From assembly GCA_020540725.1 (NCBI GenBank), contig JAJBSL010000019.1, positions 1-44,074 of the forward strand: a stretch of DNA of 44,074 bases, given 5' to 3'. How positions within the stretch are numbered: position 1 is the stretch's first letter; the number at the start of each line of letters is the position of its first letter. The position numbers were made by a program, and so were the translations under genes. The notes below the pieces were generated by a model. It was not told the DNA's origin and did no database searches. It saw only the letters and a list, made by a program, of their open reading frames with translations. Source of the stretch: Lachnospiraceae bacterium EP-SM-12S-S03 (GTDB lineage Bacteria; Bacillota; Clostridia; Lachnospirales; Lachnospiraceae). This document shows positions 18,145-26,739 of this stretch, piece after piece.

Positions 18145-18591
18145 CTAGCCTTCTGTTACAACTACTTTCAGTTCCGCAGTCACTTTTGCATGAAGTTTCA
18201 CAGGAACCGTATGTGTACCAAGTGTTTTGATGGCATCCTTCAACTGGATCTTCTTCTTGTCAATCTCATATCCCATCTGGTTCTTTACTTCTGTCGCAAT
18301 TTCTTTAGAAGAAACGGAACCAAATGCTTTTCCGCCTTCGCCTGTTTTGATTGTCAATACGACTTTGCCGGCTTCCAGTTTGTTTGCAAGTTCTTTTGCT
18401 GCATCCAAAGCTTCCTGCGCAAGTTTTTCTTTATTTGCATTCTGAAGTTTCAGATCATTTAAGTTCTTCGGAGTTGCCTCAACTCCCAGTTTCTTTGGGA
18501 GAACAAAGTTTCTTGCATACCCATCGTTAATATTTACAATTTCACCTTTTTTCCCAAGTGCTTTCACATCTTCTAATAAAATAACTTTCAT
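18145..18591 (-). CDS. rplI: 50S ribosomal protein L9
   Basis: This 148-aa protein has the standard L9 N-terminal domain ([34 protein letters not shown]), the long connecting helix and the C-terminal rRNA-binding domain ([12 protein letters not shown]). It binds 23S rRNA near the L1 stalk. It sits directly against the gdpP stop. Confidence 0.98.
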   Translation of the reverse strand: MKVILLEDVKALGKKGEIVNINDGYARNFVLPKKLGVEATPKNLNDLKLQNANKEKLAQEALDAAKELANKLEAGKVVLTIKTGEGGKAFGSVSSKEIATEVKNQMGYEIDKKKIQLKDAIKTLGTHTVPVKLHAKVTAELKVVVTEG

Positions 18592-20634
18592 TTATATATC
18601 TCCTTCTTCTATCATTACATTAATTGTTTCTTTCAGCGTCTCAATTGCTTTTCCCATATCTGTATGAGCGAATTGTGCACCTGCTGTGTTAATATGGCCG
18701 CCGCCTCCGATACGTTCCATAATAATCTGCACATTAACCTCATCAATAGCACGTGCACTCACGTAAATTTTACCGTTATACTTTGTAAATACAAAGGACG
18801 CTTTCACATTCCCAATATCAAGCAGTTCGTTCGCCGCCTGTGCTCCCACAAGAGTCGGACTATCAATTCCCATATTTTCTCCTACCGCAATGGCATATAC
18901 ATCGCGGAACACTTCCGCACTGCTTATAATCTGCGCTTTCGCTCGATATGTATCCATATCTTCTCTGAAAAGTTTTCTTACAAACGTAATATCGGCTCCG
19001 CTTCGTCTCAAAAATGCAGCTGCCTCAAACGTACGAACACCTGCACGGTTCATGAAATTATTCGTATCTACCATGATACCTGCATACAAACTGCTGGCCT
19101 CAAGTCCCGGAAGTCTCACATCATCTACAATGTACTGCAGAAGTTCCGCAACCATTTCAGATGTAGAGGACGCATATGGCTCAATATACGAAAGAACCGC
19201 ACCTTCAATAACTTCACTTCCCTGGCGGTGATGATCCAGCACAACAATTGTCTCTGTCAGTTTCAGAAGTTCCTGGCACTCTGTCATCTCCGGCTTATTT
19301 GTATCTACAACAACTACCATGGCATTCTTTCCGGCATACTCCTGTACATTCTTGGAAGATAAGAACAAATCCTCCGGATAAGACGCATTCTTTTGAAACA
19401 CATCATACAACGGACGAATCGCTGCCGTTATATCATTTAAGACAATATGTGCTTCTTTTTTCATTTCCACTGCTGCACGATAAATGCCCATTGCCGCTCC
19501 GAAAGAATCCGCATCACCAATCTTATGTCCCATAATCAGAACTCTGTCTTTCACGGCAATAAATTCTCGAATCGCCTCTGCCTTAACCCGCGCTTTGACT
19601 CTCGTGTTTCTTGACGTCTGATCTCGCTTTCCACCGTAATAATCAATGCCGGACGCCGTCTTTACAATTGCCTGGTCTCCGCCTCTGGCAAGAGCAAGGT
19701 CAATAGAAACACGGGCATAATTATAACTTTGAATATATGTGTCATTGCTGAGTCCCAAACCGATACTCAGCGTTGCAGGAACCTCATTTCCTATATTCAC
19801 AGTTTTTACGTCCTCAAGAACCGAGAATCTGTCTGCCTTCATTTTTTCAAAATACTTTTTCTTAAATACAATAAAGTATTTATCTTTCTCCATCTTCTTT
19901 GCCAAACCATCCACATTGGAAATATACTGGTTGATCTTACGATCAATGAGTGCAACCAAAAGAGATTGACGAACTTCCTCAACACTTTCCATAATTTCAT
20001 CGTAGTTATCAATATAAATCAGTCCTGCCACAAGTTTCTGTTCCTCATTCACCTGAATATATTTCTTCAGTTCTGTAATATCCTGAAAATATACTGCAAT
20101 AAAGTAGTCTTTTCCACTCGGAAGCTGTGGCATTGCCTCTGTACTGTCAAGCTTTCCTATGGAAATTCTCGAAAATTTCACTTCGTAATCCCTATCTTCC
20201 AGTTTTACTTCCCGAGTAAAAGTCTTCCCTTCCTCAAGGTGAAGATTCACTCCTTTCAGATCCGAAATATAATTTTCCAAATACTTTGCTTCATTGTTTT
20301 TCACAAGTTTTGTGAAGCAATCATTCATCCATATAATTTTCCCGCTCTCCAATACAATAAGATATGGAGCCGTCAATTCTTTCAGAAGTACATTCTGCAC
20401 AGCTCCGTATTGGGTAGCAAATTCTACCAGCTCAGTTAGCAACTCTTCCTTATTGCGCAAATACATAATGCCCGCAACCGTTCCATATACCAGAATAAAT
20501 GCACTGAGTATCAACCCCGCAGTTGTATCTACTGTATAAATCCATACATCTACTCCGGCTAACAGTGGAATCATGATGATCGGCCACAACATGTACATCC
20601 CAAGCTTCCCTTTAAATTTGATATCTTTCTCCAT
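18592..20634 (-). CDS. gdpP: Cyclic-di-AMP phosphodiesterase GdpP
   Basis: This 680-aa membrane protein hydrolyses c-di-AMP to pApA and so tunes osmotic and wall stress. Two N-terminal membrane helices (about 13-31 and 37-58) are followed by a PAS domain (about 75-160). A degenerate GGDEF domain (about 170-325; the usual GGDEF is absent) and the DHH/DHHA1 catalytic part come next. Metal motifs are GHKIGDADSFG (H370, D374, D376), VVDTN (444-446), DHH (467-469) and VDTNNF (522-527); GGGGHINTAGAQF marks DHHA1. All catalytic residues appear present. It heads the gdpP-rplI-dnaB operon. Confidence 0.95.
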   Translation of the reverse strand: MEKDIKFKGKLGMYMLWPIIMIPLLAGVDVWIYTVDTTAGLILSAFILVYGTVAGIMYLRNKEELLTELVEFATQYGAVQNVLLKELTAPYLIVLESGKIIWMNDCFTKLVKNNEAKYLENYISDLKGVNLHLEEGKTFTREVKLEDRDYEVKFSRISIGKLDSTEAMPQLPSGKDYFIAVYFQDITELKKYIQVNEEQKLVAGLIYIDNYDEIMESVEEVRQSLLVALIDRKINQYISNVDGLAKKMEKDKYFIVFKKKYFEKMKADRFSVLEDVKTVNIGNEVPATLSIGLGLSNDTYIQSYNYARVSIDLALARGGDQAIVKTASGIDYYGGKRDQTSRNTRVKARVKAEAIREFIAVKDRVLIMGHKIGDADSFGAAMGIYRAAVEMKKEAHIVLNDITAAIRPLYDVFQKNASYPEDLFLSSKNVQEYAGKNAMVVVVDTNKPEMTECQELLKLTETIVVLDHHRQGSEVIEGAVLSYIEPYASSTSEMVAELLQYIVDDVRLPGLEASSLYAGIMVDTNNFMNRAGVRTFEAAAFLRRSGADITFVRKLFREDMDTYRAKAQIISSAEVFRDVYAIAVGENMGIDSPTLVGAQAANELLDIGNVKASFVFTKYNGKIYVSARAIDEVNVQIIMERIGGGGHINTAGAQFAHTDMGKAIETLKETINVMIEEGDI

Positions 20635-20670
20635 AGCATTTCCCTCTATATAAAATTAACATGTTATTAT

Positions 20671-20699
20671 ATTATAACACTGTTTAGGAAATATGAAAA
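20671..20699 (-). promoter_or_regulatory. Probable promoter of gdpP-rplI-dnaB
   Basis: Minus-strand TTTTCA (20694-20699) and TATAAT (20671-20676) are 17 nt apart and about 37 nt upstream of gdpP. The -10 is perfect; the -35 matches 4 of 6. Confidence 0.55.
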
Positions 20700-20700
20700 G

Positions 20701-20744
20701 AAAAAGAGGAAAGGCTTCATTTTAAAAAGTTTCTTTCCTCTTTT
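20701..20744 (-). terminator. Terminator after the Rpn-family gene
   Basis: AAAAGAGGAAAG and CTTTCCTCTTTT arms enclose a loop of about 20 nt, just past the stop of the nuclease gene. A T-rich sequence follows on the minus strand. Confidence 0.7.
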
Positions 20745-20758
20745 GAGTATCTTAATCA

Positions 20759-21706
20759 TTATTGTTTTGTTACTTCTGACCTTGATAACTCCTGCACCTC
20801 TTCCAAAGTCAATCCCGTATACTCCACAACTTTTTCCAATAGAAACTTATCTGCCAACATCTTGCGTGCCATTTCCATTGCTTTATCATGCATTCCTTCT
20901 TTTATCCCTTCTCTTATCCCTTCTTTTCTACCTTCCTTTATTCCCTCCTTTATTCCCTCTTTTCTACCTTCTCGTATTCCCTCTCGTCTTCCACTGGCAA
21001 GCATATGACGGTGGTCACGAATTGCCTTTTGTCTTGCTTCGTACTCCAAGCGCTTTTCTTCATCTGCGCTGATTTCCTCTAATTTATCATACGCTTTATG
21101 GATATATTTGTCTTTCTCTGCCAACATCTTGATTTCCTCCCTGCTCTTCGCACTGAAAAACTGTGCCCATCGCAGGAGTTCTGTCTGTGGATACTCATAT
21201 TTTACAAGCTTGGGTAATTCCAAAATATGAATCTCGAATTTATCCGAATACATTTCCCGACTTGTATCTTCCCAGATGTGAAAACAAGAATAATATCGTT
21301 CATGTTCAAACAGTGTGAAATCCAGAACTCCTACATGAATACATTTCTTCAGCTTATCATAGTCCTCCCCTTCGTGAATCTGATCCACATACATCTTCCC
21401 AAGATAAAACAAAGATCTCTCCTGCCAATAATCATAAGCAACCGCCTGCATCTCGATATTTAACTGATCTCCATCTTTCAGACGAACATGCACATCCAGG
21501 ATTCCATATTTGTCTTCTTTATGCTTCTTGCGAAGCTTCTTTGGAAGTAATTCCATATCTACAATTTCTTCCGGTGGAATCCGGAGAATAGCCCCGATAA
21601 AACCTCGACGTACTTCCTCATCTTCCATCAGCTCCTGAAAACAAAAATCCACGCTAGGTAACATCATAAACTTCTGTTCTTTTGTTTCATTTGTTGTCAT
21701 ACACAT
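20759..21706 (-). CDS. Rpn/PD-(D/E)XK nuclease-family protein (recombination-promoting nuclease-like)
   Basis: This 315-aa protein starts at the ATG at 21706, which has AAAGGAG 7 nt upstream; a longer frame to 21835 lacks a ribosome site. The nuclease core is at the N-terminus: LPSVDFCFQELMEDEEV, then YGILDVHVRLKDGDQLNIEMQ, with Asp and Glu-x-Gln as the PD-(D/E)XK residues. The middle region (YLGKMYVDQIHEGEDYDKLKKCIHVGVLDF) is typical of Rpn/transposase_31 proteins. The C-terminal quarter has a tandem Gly-Ile/Arg-Lys/Arg-Glu-Gly repeat (about 235-275). Rpn proteins are DNA endonucleases linked to recA-independent recombination and, in some bacteria, phage defence. It is a single-gene unit with its own terminator. 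Confidence 0.82.
   Translation of the reverse strand: MCMTTNETKEQKFMMLPSVDFCFQELMEDEEVRRGFIGAILRIPPEEIVDMELLPKKLRKKHKEDKYGILDVHVRLKDGDQLNIEMQAVAYDYWQERSLFYLGKMYVDQIHEGEDYDKLKKCIHVGVLDFTLFEHERYYSCFHIWEDTSREMYSDKFEIHILELPKLVKYEYPQTELLRWAQFFSAKSREEIKMLAEKDKYIHKAYDKLEEISADEEKRLEYEARQKAIRDHRHMLASGRREGIREGRKEGIKEGIKEGRKEGIREGIKEGMHDKAMEMARKMLADKFLLEKVVEYTGLTLEEVQELSRSEVTKQ
20925..21000 (-). repeat. 12-bp tandem repeat inside the Rpn-family gene
   Basis: Imperfect 12-nt units encode a four-residue repeat of the type Gly-Ile/Arg-Lys/Arg-Glu, tandemly about six to seven times. Unit identity is high enough for copy-number change by slippage without a frameshift, because the unit is a multiple of three. 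Confidence 0.7.
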
Positions 21707-21835
21707 ATAACTGCTCCTTTCCACGGTGTGAAAATGCAGCAATATATGATCTTCTCTTCTGTTACTTCCATTATAAAGAAATACACCCATTTGTACAACT
21801 GCTTTTTCACATAGTTCCTTGTTCTTATTATGCAA

Positions 21836-22053
21836 CTAAACTTCTTTTCTGGAATATCTGACCGAGCGGTCTCGATTTGCTGGAAATCATTTAGAAATCT
21901 GCCAGAAATTTTAGATAAATCAAGTATAATATGACTATATCAGAAAGGCAAGAATATTTATAAAATCCATAGTATTTCAGCATATCTCACAAAAATACTA
22001 GAAGGAAAAGCGTAACCATACGTACTATAGAAATAAGGCATTTGTGGTGCAAA
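21836..22053. other. Intergenic region without a recognised gene
   Basis: These 218 nt between the Rpn gene and the galE terminator are AT-rich. No open frame with a ribosome site, no repeat and no clear RNA fold was found. It should carry the promoter of the Rpn gene. Confidence 0.4.
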
Positions 22054-22110
22054 TAAAACAACGCATCCAAAGCGTGACCATTGAAGCGCTTGGATGCGTT
22101 GTTTTATTTT
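22054..22110. terminator. Strong terminator after the galE operon
   Basis: Arms AAAACAACGCATCCAA and TTGGATGCGTTGTTTT (with an extra GCG/CGC pairing inside) flank a loop of about 12 nt. T-rich tails lie on both sides, so it can act in both directions; it serves the minus-strand galE operon. Confidence 0.9.
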
Positions 22111-22125
22111 ATAATATATTCACTC

Positions 22126-23142
22126 TTATTCCTCATATCCATTCGGATTGTTAGACTGCCATCTCCATGAGTCTTCGCACATTTCTTCCAATCCTCTTTC
22201 TGCTACCCAACCAAGCTCTTCTTTCGCTTTTGTCGGATCAGCATAACATGTTGCAATATCACCTGCTCTTCTTGGCTTAATTTCATATTTGATCTCCTTG
22301 CCACATGCTTTACCGAAAGCTTTCGCCATATCAAGTACAGAATACCCATTTCCTGTTCCCAAATTATAAATGCTTACTCCCGACTTATCCTGAATTTTCT
22401 TAAGCGCTTTCACATGACCAACTGCAAGGTCTACTACATGGATGTAGTCACGCACACCCGTTCCGTCCGGTGTATCGTAATCATCGCCAAATACTCCGAG
22501 ACACTCTAATTTACCGACAGCCACCTGGGAAATGTATGGCATTAAGTTGTTCGGTATTCCCTTCGGATCTTCACCGATCGTACCGCTCTTATGTGCGCCA
22601 ACCGGGTTAAAGTAACGAAGAAGCACAACATTCCACTCAGGATCTGCTGTATGGATATCTGTCAAAATCTGTTCTAACATAGATTTTGTCCAGCCATATG
22701 GGTTTGTACACTGTCCCTTCGGGCATTCCTCTGTAATCGGAATAAATGCCGGATCACCATAAACTGTCGCTGACGAACTGAAGATAATGTTTTTCACACC
22801 TGCCGCTCTCATCGCTCTGCATAATACAAGTGTTCCTGTAATATTGTTATCATAGTATTCCATAGGTTTTACTACAGACTCGCCAACTGCTTTAAGGCCT
22901 GCAAAATGAATCACTGCATCAATGTTTTCTTTTGCAAAAATATCGTTTAACGCTTCTTCGTCACGAATATCCGCCTCATAGAATTTAATCGGTTTTCCTA
23001 CGATCTTCTCCACTCTTTTTAAAGATTCTTTGCTTGAATTACATAAGTTATCAAGAACAACTACATCATAACCTGCATTGATCAATTCAATACATGTATG
23101 ACTTCCGATATAACCTGCTCCACCTGTTACTAAAATTGTCAT
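22126..23142 (-). CDS. galE: UDP-hexose 4-epimerase with HexNAc-type gatekeeper
   Basis: This 338-aa protein starts at the ATG at 23142 (AGGAGG 8 nt upstream; the ATG 6 nt earlier is too close). It has the NAD-binding GGAGYIG (7-13), the Ser-Tyr-Lys triad with Tyr149 and Lys153 (YGWTK), and NAD contact motif [11 protein letters not shown]. Position 299, in [10 protein letters not shown], is Cys. In E. coli GalE this position is Tyr299 and restricts the enzyme to UDP-glucose/galactose, while the human enzyme has Cys and accepts UDP-GlcNAc/GalNAc. The residue and the upstream hexosamine kinase and nucleotidyltransferase suggest it epimerises UDP-GalNAc to UDP-GlcNAc as well as UDP-Gal to UDP-Glc. 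Confidence 0.93.
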   Translation of the reverse strand: MTILVTGGAGYIGSHTCIELINAGYDVVVLDNLCNSSKESLKRVEKIVGKPIKFYEADIRDEEALNDIFAKENIDAVIHFAGLKAVGESVVKPMEYYDNNITGTLVLCRAMRAAGVKNIIFSSSATVYGDPAFIPITEECPKGQCTNPYGWTKSMLEQILTDIHTADPEWNVVLLRYFNPVGAHKSGTIGEDPKGIPNNLMPYISQVAVGKLECLGVFGDDYDTPDGTGVRDYIHVVDLAVGHVKALKKIQDKSGVSIYNLGTGNGYSVLDMAKAFGKACGKEIKYEIKPRRAGDIATCYADPTKAKEELGWVAERGLEEMCEDSWRWQSNNPNGYEE

Positions 23143-23171
23143 GTTCATTACCTCCTGTAATTATCGGATCA

Positions 23172-24284
23172 TTAAGCGTATTTCTTAATAATCTCCTGCA
23201 TTGTATCCCATTTTGCTTCCATGTCTTCCACAAGTTTAAACTGTGTACGGCAACGATCCAAATTGTGACCTTCTCTGTGTATTTTAAAATAATGATCCCC
23301 TTCCAGATAATCTGTAAGGAATCGCATTCCACATTCGAATGTCATAACTTTTGCTCCCATTGGAAGCAGTTCAATTTCTCTATCTGTAAGCTTACCTCCG
23401 CATCCCTCAATGAATCCTTTTGCATAAATGTCAAACAAGTCCATGTCGCAGGATACTTTACTCAGATCCTGTTCATCCTCTGCTGCAGTACTTGCACCAA
23501 AACGGATGGAATCACCAAAGTCGTTCATGGCAAGTCCCGGCATTACAGTATCCAAGTCAATAACACAAATTCCCTTTCTTGTTTTATCATCAATCATGAT
23601 ATTGTTAAGTTTTGTATCATTGTGTGTTACACGAAGCGGGATTTCCCCCTTTGCTAACATATCGCCAAATACATTGGCAACGTCCTCATGGTCGAGAACA
23701 AACTGAATCTCTTTCTGAACAGAAGCAGCGCGTCCACATACATCCTCTTCTACTGCCTTCTTAAATGTTGCAAATCTTGCCTTTGTATCATGGAATCCTT
23801 TGATTGTTTCATGAAGAGTCTCTGCCGGATAATCTGCAAGCAGTCTTTGGAAATTACCGAAGGATACTGCACTTTCATAAAAATCTTCCGGTGACTCAAC
23901 CTGATCATAAGAAGTTGCACCTTCGATAAACTTATAAGATCTCCAGTATCCGCCTTCTGAATCCACAAAGTATGGTCTGTTTGCAACTGTACGGATTACG
24001 TTCAAAGTTTCTCTCTCCGGATCTCCGCCGTTTTCTGTAATAATTTTGCGAAGATAAGAAGTCACTCCGAGAATATTCTCCATCAACTGCTCTGGCTCTT
24101 TGAAAATTCCATCATTCATTCTCTGCAAAATAACCCGGAGCATTCCCATACCTGAAATATCAAATGTAAGAAGAAACGTATCATTGATATGTCCGCTTCC
24201 GTATGCTCTCTCGTCAATCAGCACACCGTCATAGCGAAAATTTGCGATGGCTTCATCTTTTAATCTTTGTAATGATTTTCCCAT
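23172..24284 (-). CDS. nahK: NahK-like N-acetylhexosamine 1-kinase (APH fold)
   Basis: This 370-aa protein of the aminoglycoside-phosphotransferase fold is close in length and layout to Bifidobacterium NahK (359 aa). It has an N-lobe YGSGHINDTFLL (28-39), Brenner motif VTHNDTKLNNIM with catalytic Asp223 and metal-binding Asn, and the DFG-equivalent VIDLDTVMPG (Asp243/Asp245). NahK phosphorylates GlcNAc/GalNAc at C1. Position between a sugar-1-phosphate nucleotidyltransferase (1-nt overlap) and galE supports this over an antibiotic-resistance role. Expected flow: GalNAc to GalNAc-1-P to UDP-GalNAc to UDP-GlcNAc. Substrate choice among hexosamines is inferred. Confidence 0.82.
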   Translation of the reverse strand: MGKSLQRLKDEAIANFRYDGVLIDERAYGSGHINDTFLLTFDISGMGMLRVILQRMNDGIFKEPEQLMENILGVTSYLRKIITENGGDPERETLNVIRTVANRPYFVDSEGGYWRSYKFIEGATSYDQVESPEDFYESAVSFGNFQRLLADYPAETLHETIKGFHDTKARFATFKKAVEEDVCGRAASVQKEIQFVLDHEDVANVFGDMLAKGEIPLRVTHNDTKLNNIMIDDKTRKGICVIDLDTVMPGLAMNDFGDSIRFGASTAAEDEQDLSKVSCDMDLFDIYAKGFIEGCGGKLTDREIELLPMGAKVMTFECGMRFLTDYLEGDHYFKIHREGHNLDRCRTQFKLVEDMEAKWDTMQEIIKKYA

Positions 24285-25210
24285 TATTTATCACCCCATA
24301 AATTTTCAGGATATAATCCTGCTTCTTTCATTTCTTTGATCGCAGCTACAACAACTGGTTTGTCTTCTTTGTATGTAACTCCATACCATTTGTCTTTGGA
24401 AGAAAGAACTGCAACTTCTGCTTTTCCCGCTTCTTTTAAGTCACTTACAACTGTTGGAAGGAAATATTCACATTTCATTGGGTTTTCCTTCAATCCCTTT
24501 TCAAGGAATGTAGGGAATCCTGCTTTGATCTCATCTAAAATACTTCTTGTGAATCCCCACATATTCATAGAAACAAGAGTCTCTCCCGGAACATATGTCC
24601 ATGTCTGTCCGTCATCTTCTGTAAATGCGATTCCGTCTTCTTTCTTCTCAATTCTTGTTCTTTCATGGATTGACACAAGTTCTCCGTCTGCATTGATGTT
24701 ACAGATACCACGTGCTACGTGTCCGTTATCCGTCACTGTATTTCTCAGTTCATATCCTACCATTGTATAACGGTATTTCTCATCATCTTCGTGAGTAGAA
24801 AGATAATTGTAAATTGTCTCAAATGCTCCTCTTCCGTAATAGTCATCTGCATTGATTACTGCAAATGGTCCATCAATACAGTCAATTGCGCTTAATACGG
24901 CATGGGCAGTTCCCCATGGTTTTACACGTCCTTCCGGAACAGTAAAACCTTCCGGAATATTATTCATATCCTGGAATGCATATTCTACATCCATTATCTT
25001 CTCCATACGGTTTCCTACGGCTTCTTTAAAGTCTGCCTCATTTTCATGCTTGATAATAAAAACAACTTTTTCAAATCCTGCTCTTTTTGCATCAAAAATT
25101 GAAAAATCCATAATAATATGTCCCTGTTCATCTACTGGGTCAATCTGTTTGAGTCCACCATAACGGCTTCCCATTCCTGCTGCCATAATTACAAGTACTG
25201 GCTTATTCAT
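24284..25210 (-). CDS. Sugar-1-phosphate nucleotidyltransferase (probable UDP-HexNAc pyrophosphorylase role)
   Basis: This 308-aa NTP_transferase enzyme has nucleotide-binding MAAGMGSRYGGLKQ (9-22) and metal site NADDYYG near 119-125. It transfers a nucleotidyl group from NTP (probably UTP) to a sugar 1-phosphate. It overlaps the NahK-like kinase by 1 nt and is first in the operon, so its substrate is most likely the HexNAc-1-phosphate made by that kinase. The sequence differs from GlmU (no left-handed beta-helix acetyltransferase domain) and from GalU by its shorter loop set. The upstream 22-bp element at 25292-25313 is shared with the GH129 operon. Confidence 0.8.
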   Translation of the reverse strand: MNKPVLVIMAAGMGSRYGGLKQIDPVDEQGHIIMDFSIFDAKRAGFEKVVFIIKHENEADFKEAVGNRMEKIMDVEYAFQDMNNIPEGFTVPEGRVKPWGTAHAVLSAIDCIDGPFAVINADDYYGRGAFETIYNYLSTHEDDEKYRYTMVGYELRNTVTDNGHVARGICNINADGELVSIHERTRIEKKEDGIAFTEDDGQTWTYVPGETLVSMNMWGFTRSILDEIKAGFPTFLEKGLKENPMKCEYFLPTVVSDLKEAGKAEVAVLSSKDKWYGVTYKEDKPVVVAAIKEMKEAGLYPENLWGDK

Positions 25211-25291
25211 AGCTTATTCCTCCATTTTCAACCTCTATGACATTTTCATTAGTTTCATTCTATACTATTTTATCATAAAAATCTTTATTAG

Positions 25292-25313
25292 ATTAAATTA
25301 TATGTTTGCACAA
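25292..25313 (-). promoter_or_regulatory. TTGTGCAAAC-ATATAAT element upstream of the hexosamine operon
   Basis: On the minus strand TTGTGCAAAC is followed by ATATAATTTAAT, ending about 80 nt before the nucleotidyltransferase start. A 21-bp near-copy lies at 40281-40301 before the GH129 operon. TTGTGC with TAATAA 17 nt downstream could serve as a promoter here, but that -10 is not kept at the other copy, so a regulator site is the better reading. Confidence 0.6.
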
Positions 25314-25324
25314 TCTACCTTTCT

Positions 25325-25921
25325 TTAAAGATTATCCAAAACATATTGTACAAATTTAGCTGCTCCTTCCTCGTGGGGTGCATTGGCTACAACAAACATA
25401 TACACTTCATCATAAGGAACTCCCAGTTTTTCTTTCATAAACTTTGAACTGTTAACAACAATAGCATCTTCCCTCACAATATATCCATATTTTTCAATAT
25501 TTCCCCCAAGAATCTCTTTCATGGGGATCGCTCCCGCCTGCTGTCCACTAAAATGATCATATACATTTTTCGGGCAAATAATTACATCCACTGTTTCCGC
25601 TCCTACCATAGTCGATAATGCAACCGTGGACGCCTGCCCCATATTATCATCCGGAATATTTGTCTGAAGCGTAACAACATCATTTTTTTTGTCTTTTTTC
25701 ATGTAATCTTTAATCTCTTGTTCCACTTTATCTGTAGTCTGAAGCGTGGAGCCTACAATCACTGTATTCACAAGTACATTCTCGTTTTGTGCCCGATATA
25801 TGGAGCAGCCCACATAGACTACGCAACCTATAACCACCGGTACCAGCAACCATATTTTATAATAGGTCCACAGATAATCTATTTTCTGTATCAGAGTCAT
25901 ACCTTTCATTTTTTCTCTCAT
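25325..25921 (-). CDS. Membrane-anchored protein of unknown function
   Basis: I do not recognise a family. The 198-aa product has a short basic N-terminus, one membrane helix (about 24-43) and a 155-residue domain outside the membrane. That part has alternating strands and helices (VDVIICPKNVYDHFSGQQ, EDAIVVNSSKFMKEKLGV, YMFVVANAPHEEGAAKFVQYVL) reminiscent of a periplasmic-binding-protein lobe. It is divergent from a yesL gene and upstream of the hexosamine operon (114-nt gap), a setting often found around sugar importers. It may be a small extracytoplasmic sensor or transport accessory; this is inference. Confidence 0.55.
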   Translation of the reverse strand: MREKMKGMTLIQKIDYLWTYYKIWLLVPVVIGCVVYVGCSIYRAQNENVLVNTVIVGSTLQTTDKVEQEIKDYMKKDKKNDVVTLQTNIPDDNMGQASTVALSTMVGAETVDVIICPKNVYDHFSGQQAGAIPMKEILGGNIEKYGYIVREDAIVVNSSKFMKEKLGVPYDEVYMFVVANAPHEEGAAKFVQYVLDNL

Positions 25922-26039
25922 ATCTCATGAAGCCTCCCGTTAATAAAATTTTTATGAACTCTCTCTGATTCATTGCTTTTATGTATCATTTTTTGTATAC
26001 TGTCTTTTAGTTGCTTTAACTATTATAATAGAAATCTAC

Positions 26040-26053
26040 TATTGTTTACAATA
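26040..26053. promoter_or_regulatory. Palindrome in the divergent yesL control region
   Basis: TATTGT and ACAATA arms flank a central TT about 35 nt before the yesL start, downstream of a TATAAT-like box. It has the size and symmetry of a dimeric repressor site. The cognate protein is not known. Confidence 0.3.
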
Positions 26054-26085
26054 AAGAAAATATAAATAATCAGAAAGGTAATACT

Positions 26086-26739
26086 ATGAACCGTTTATTT
26101 AATCTTGATAACCCTTTTATGCAATTTTTATTTCGAGTTTCCGATTTAATTATTTTAAACTTGATTTTCATCTTATCCTGCATCCCTATCATCACGATCG
26201 GAGCTTCTATAAGTGCTTTACATGCAGTCTGTTTAAAAATAGTACGTGGTTATGAACCATATATTTGGAAAGGTTTTTGGAAAGCATTTCGGCAAAATTT
26301 CAAACAAAGTACCATTCTTTGGGTAATCTCAGTAGCAATCATGATATTGCTCAGCATGGATTATAATATTCTCAACTCATCTGATATTGCAATATTTACT
26401 TACGCTAAAATTGCACTTGGTTCTGTGACCGCAGTTTTGTTCAGCATGTTTATATATGTCTTTCCAATTATAGCTCATTTTAAATGTACAATCCGTCAGG
26501 CAATTAAGAATGCTCTTTTTATGACAATCGGTCATCTTCCATTTACGATTCTTCTTGTTGCAATGTACAGCTTGATTTTCTTCTTATGCACAATCAGTGT
26601 CAAAACACTTGCCCTGGTTATCGCTGTTGCAACTATTTGTGGTTTTTCTGTTATTGCATTGACGGCGTGCATCATTTTCGACCGTATTTTCAAAAAATAT
26701 GAGCCAAAACAGGAACCAATTCCAGAATATACCGAATAA
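26086..26739 (+). CDS. yesL: YesL-family (DUF624) membrane protein
   Basis: This 217-aa integral membrane protein has about five hydrophobic helices (17-45, 76-93, 104-128, 147-168, 170-193) and the DUF624 opening FNLDNPFMQFLFRVSDLIILN plus the CIPIITIGAS turn. YesL proteins occur with carbohydrate ABC transporters and polysaccharide-utilisation genes in Firmicutes; their biochemical role is unknown. AGAAAGG precedes the ATG by 8 nt. It stands alone on the plus strand, divergent from the small anchored protein. Confidence 0.85.
   Translation: MNRLFNLDNPFMQFLFRVSDLIILNLIFILSCIPIITIGASISALHAVCLKIVRGYEPYIWKGFWKAFRQNFKQSTILWVISVAIMILLSMDYNILNSSDIAIFTYAKIALGSVTAVLFSMFIYVFPIIAHFKCTIRQAIKNALFMTIGHLPFTILLVAMYSLIFFLCTISVKTLALVIAVATICGFSVIALTACIIFDRIFKKYEPKQEPIPEYTE

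Noticed and set aside
20860..21000. Tandem repeat as a possible CRISPR array
   Set aside because: The repeats are 12-bp, contiguous, without spacers, and encode an in-frame protein repeat.
21707..21835. 43-residue N-terminal extension of the Rpn-family protein
   Set aside because: The ATG at 21706 has AAAGGAG at good spacing and begins the family-like sequence; the extension has no ribosome site.
23172..24284. Aminoglycoside resistance kinase
   Set aside because: The fold is shared, but the operon with a sugar nucleotidyltransferase and galE and the NahK-like length point to a sugar kinase.
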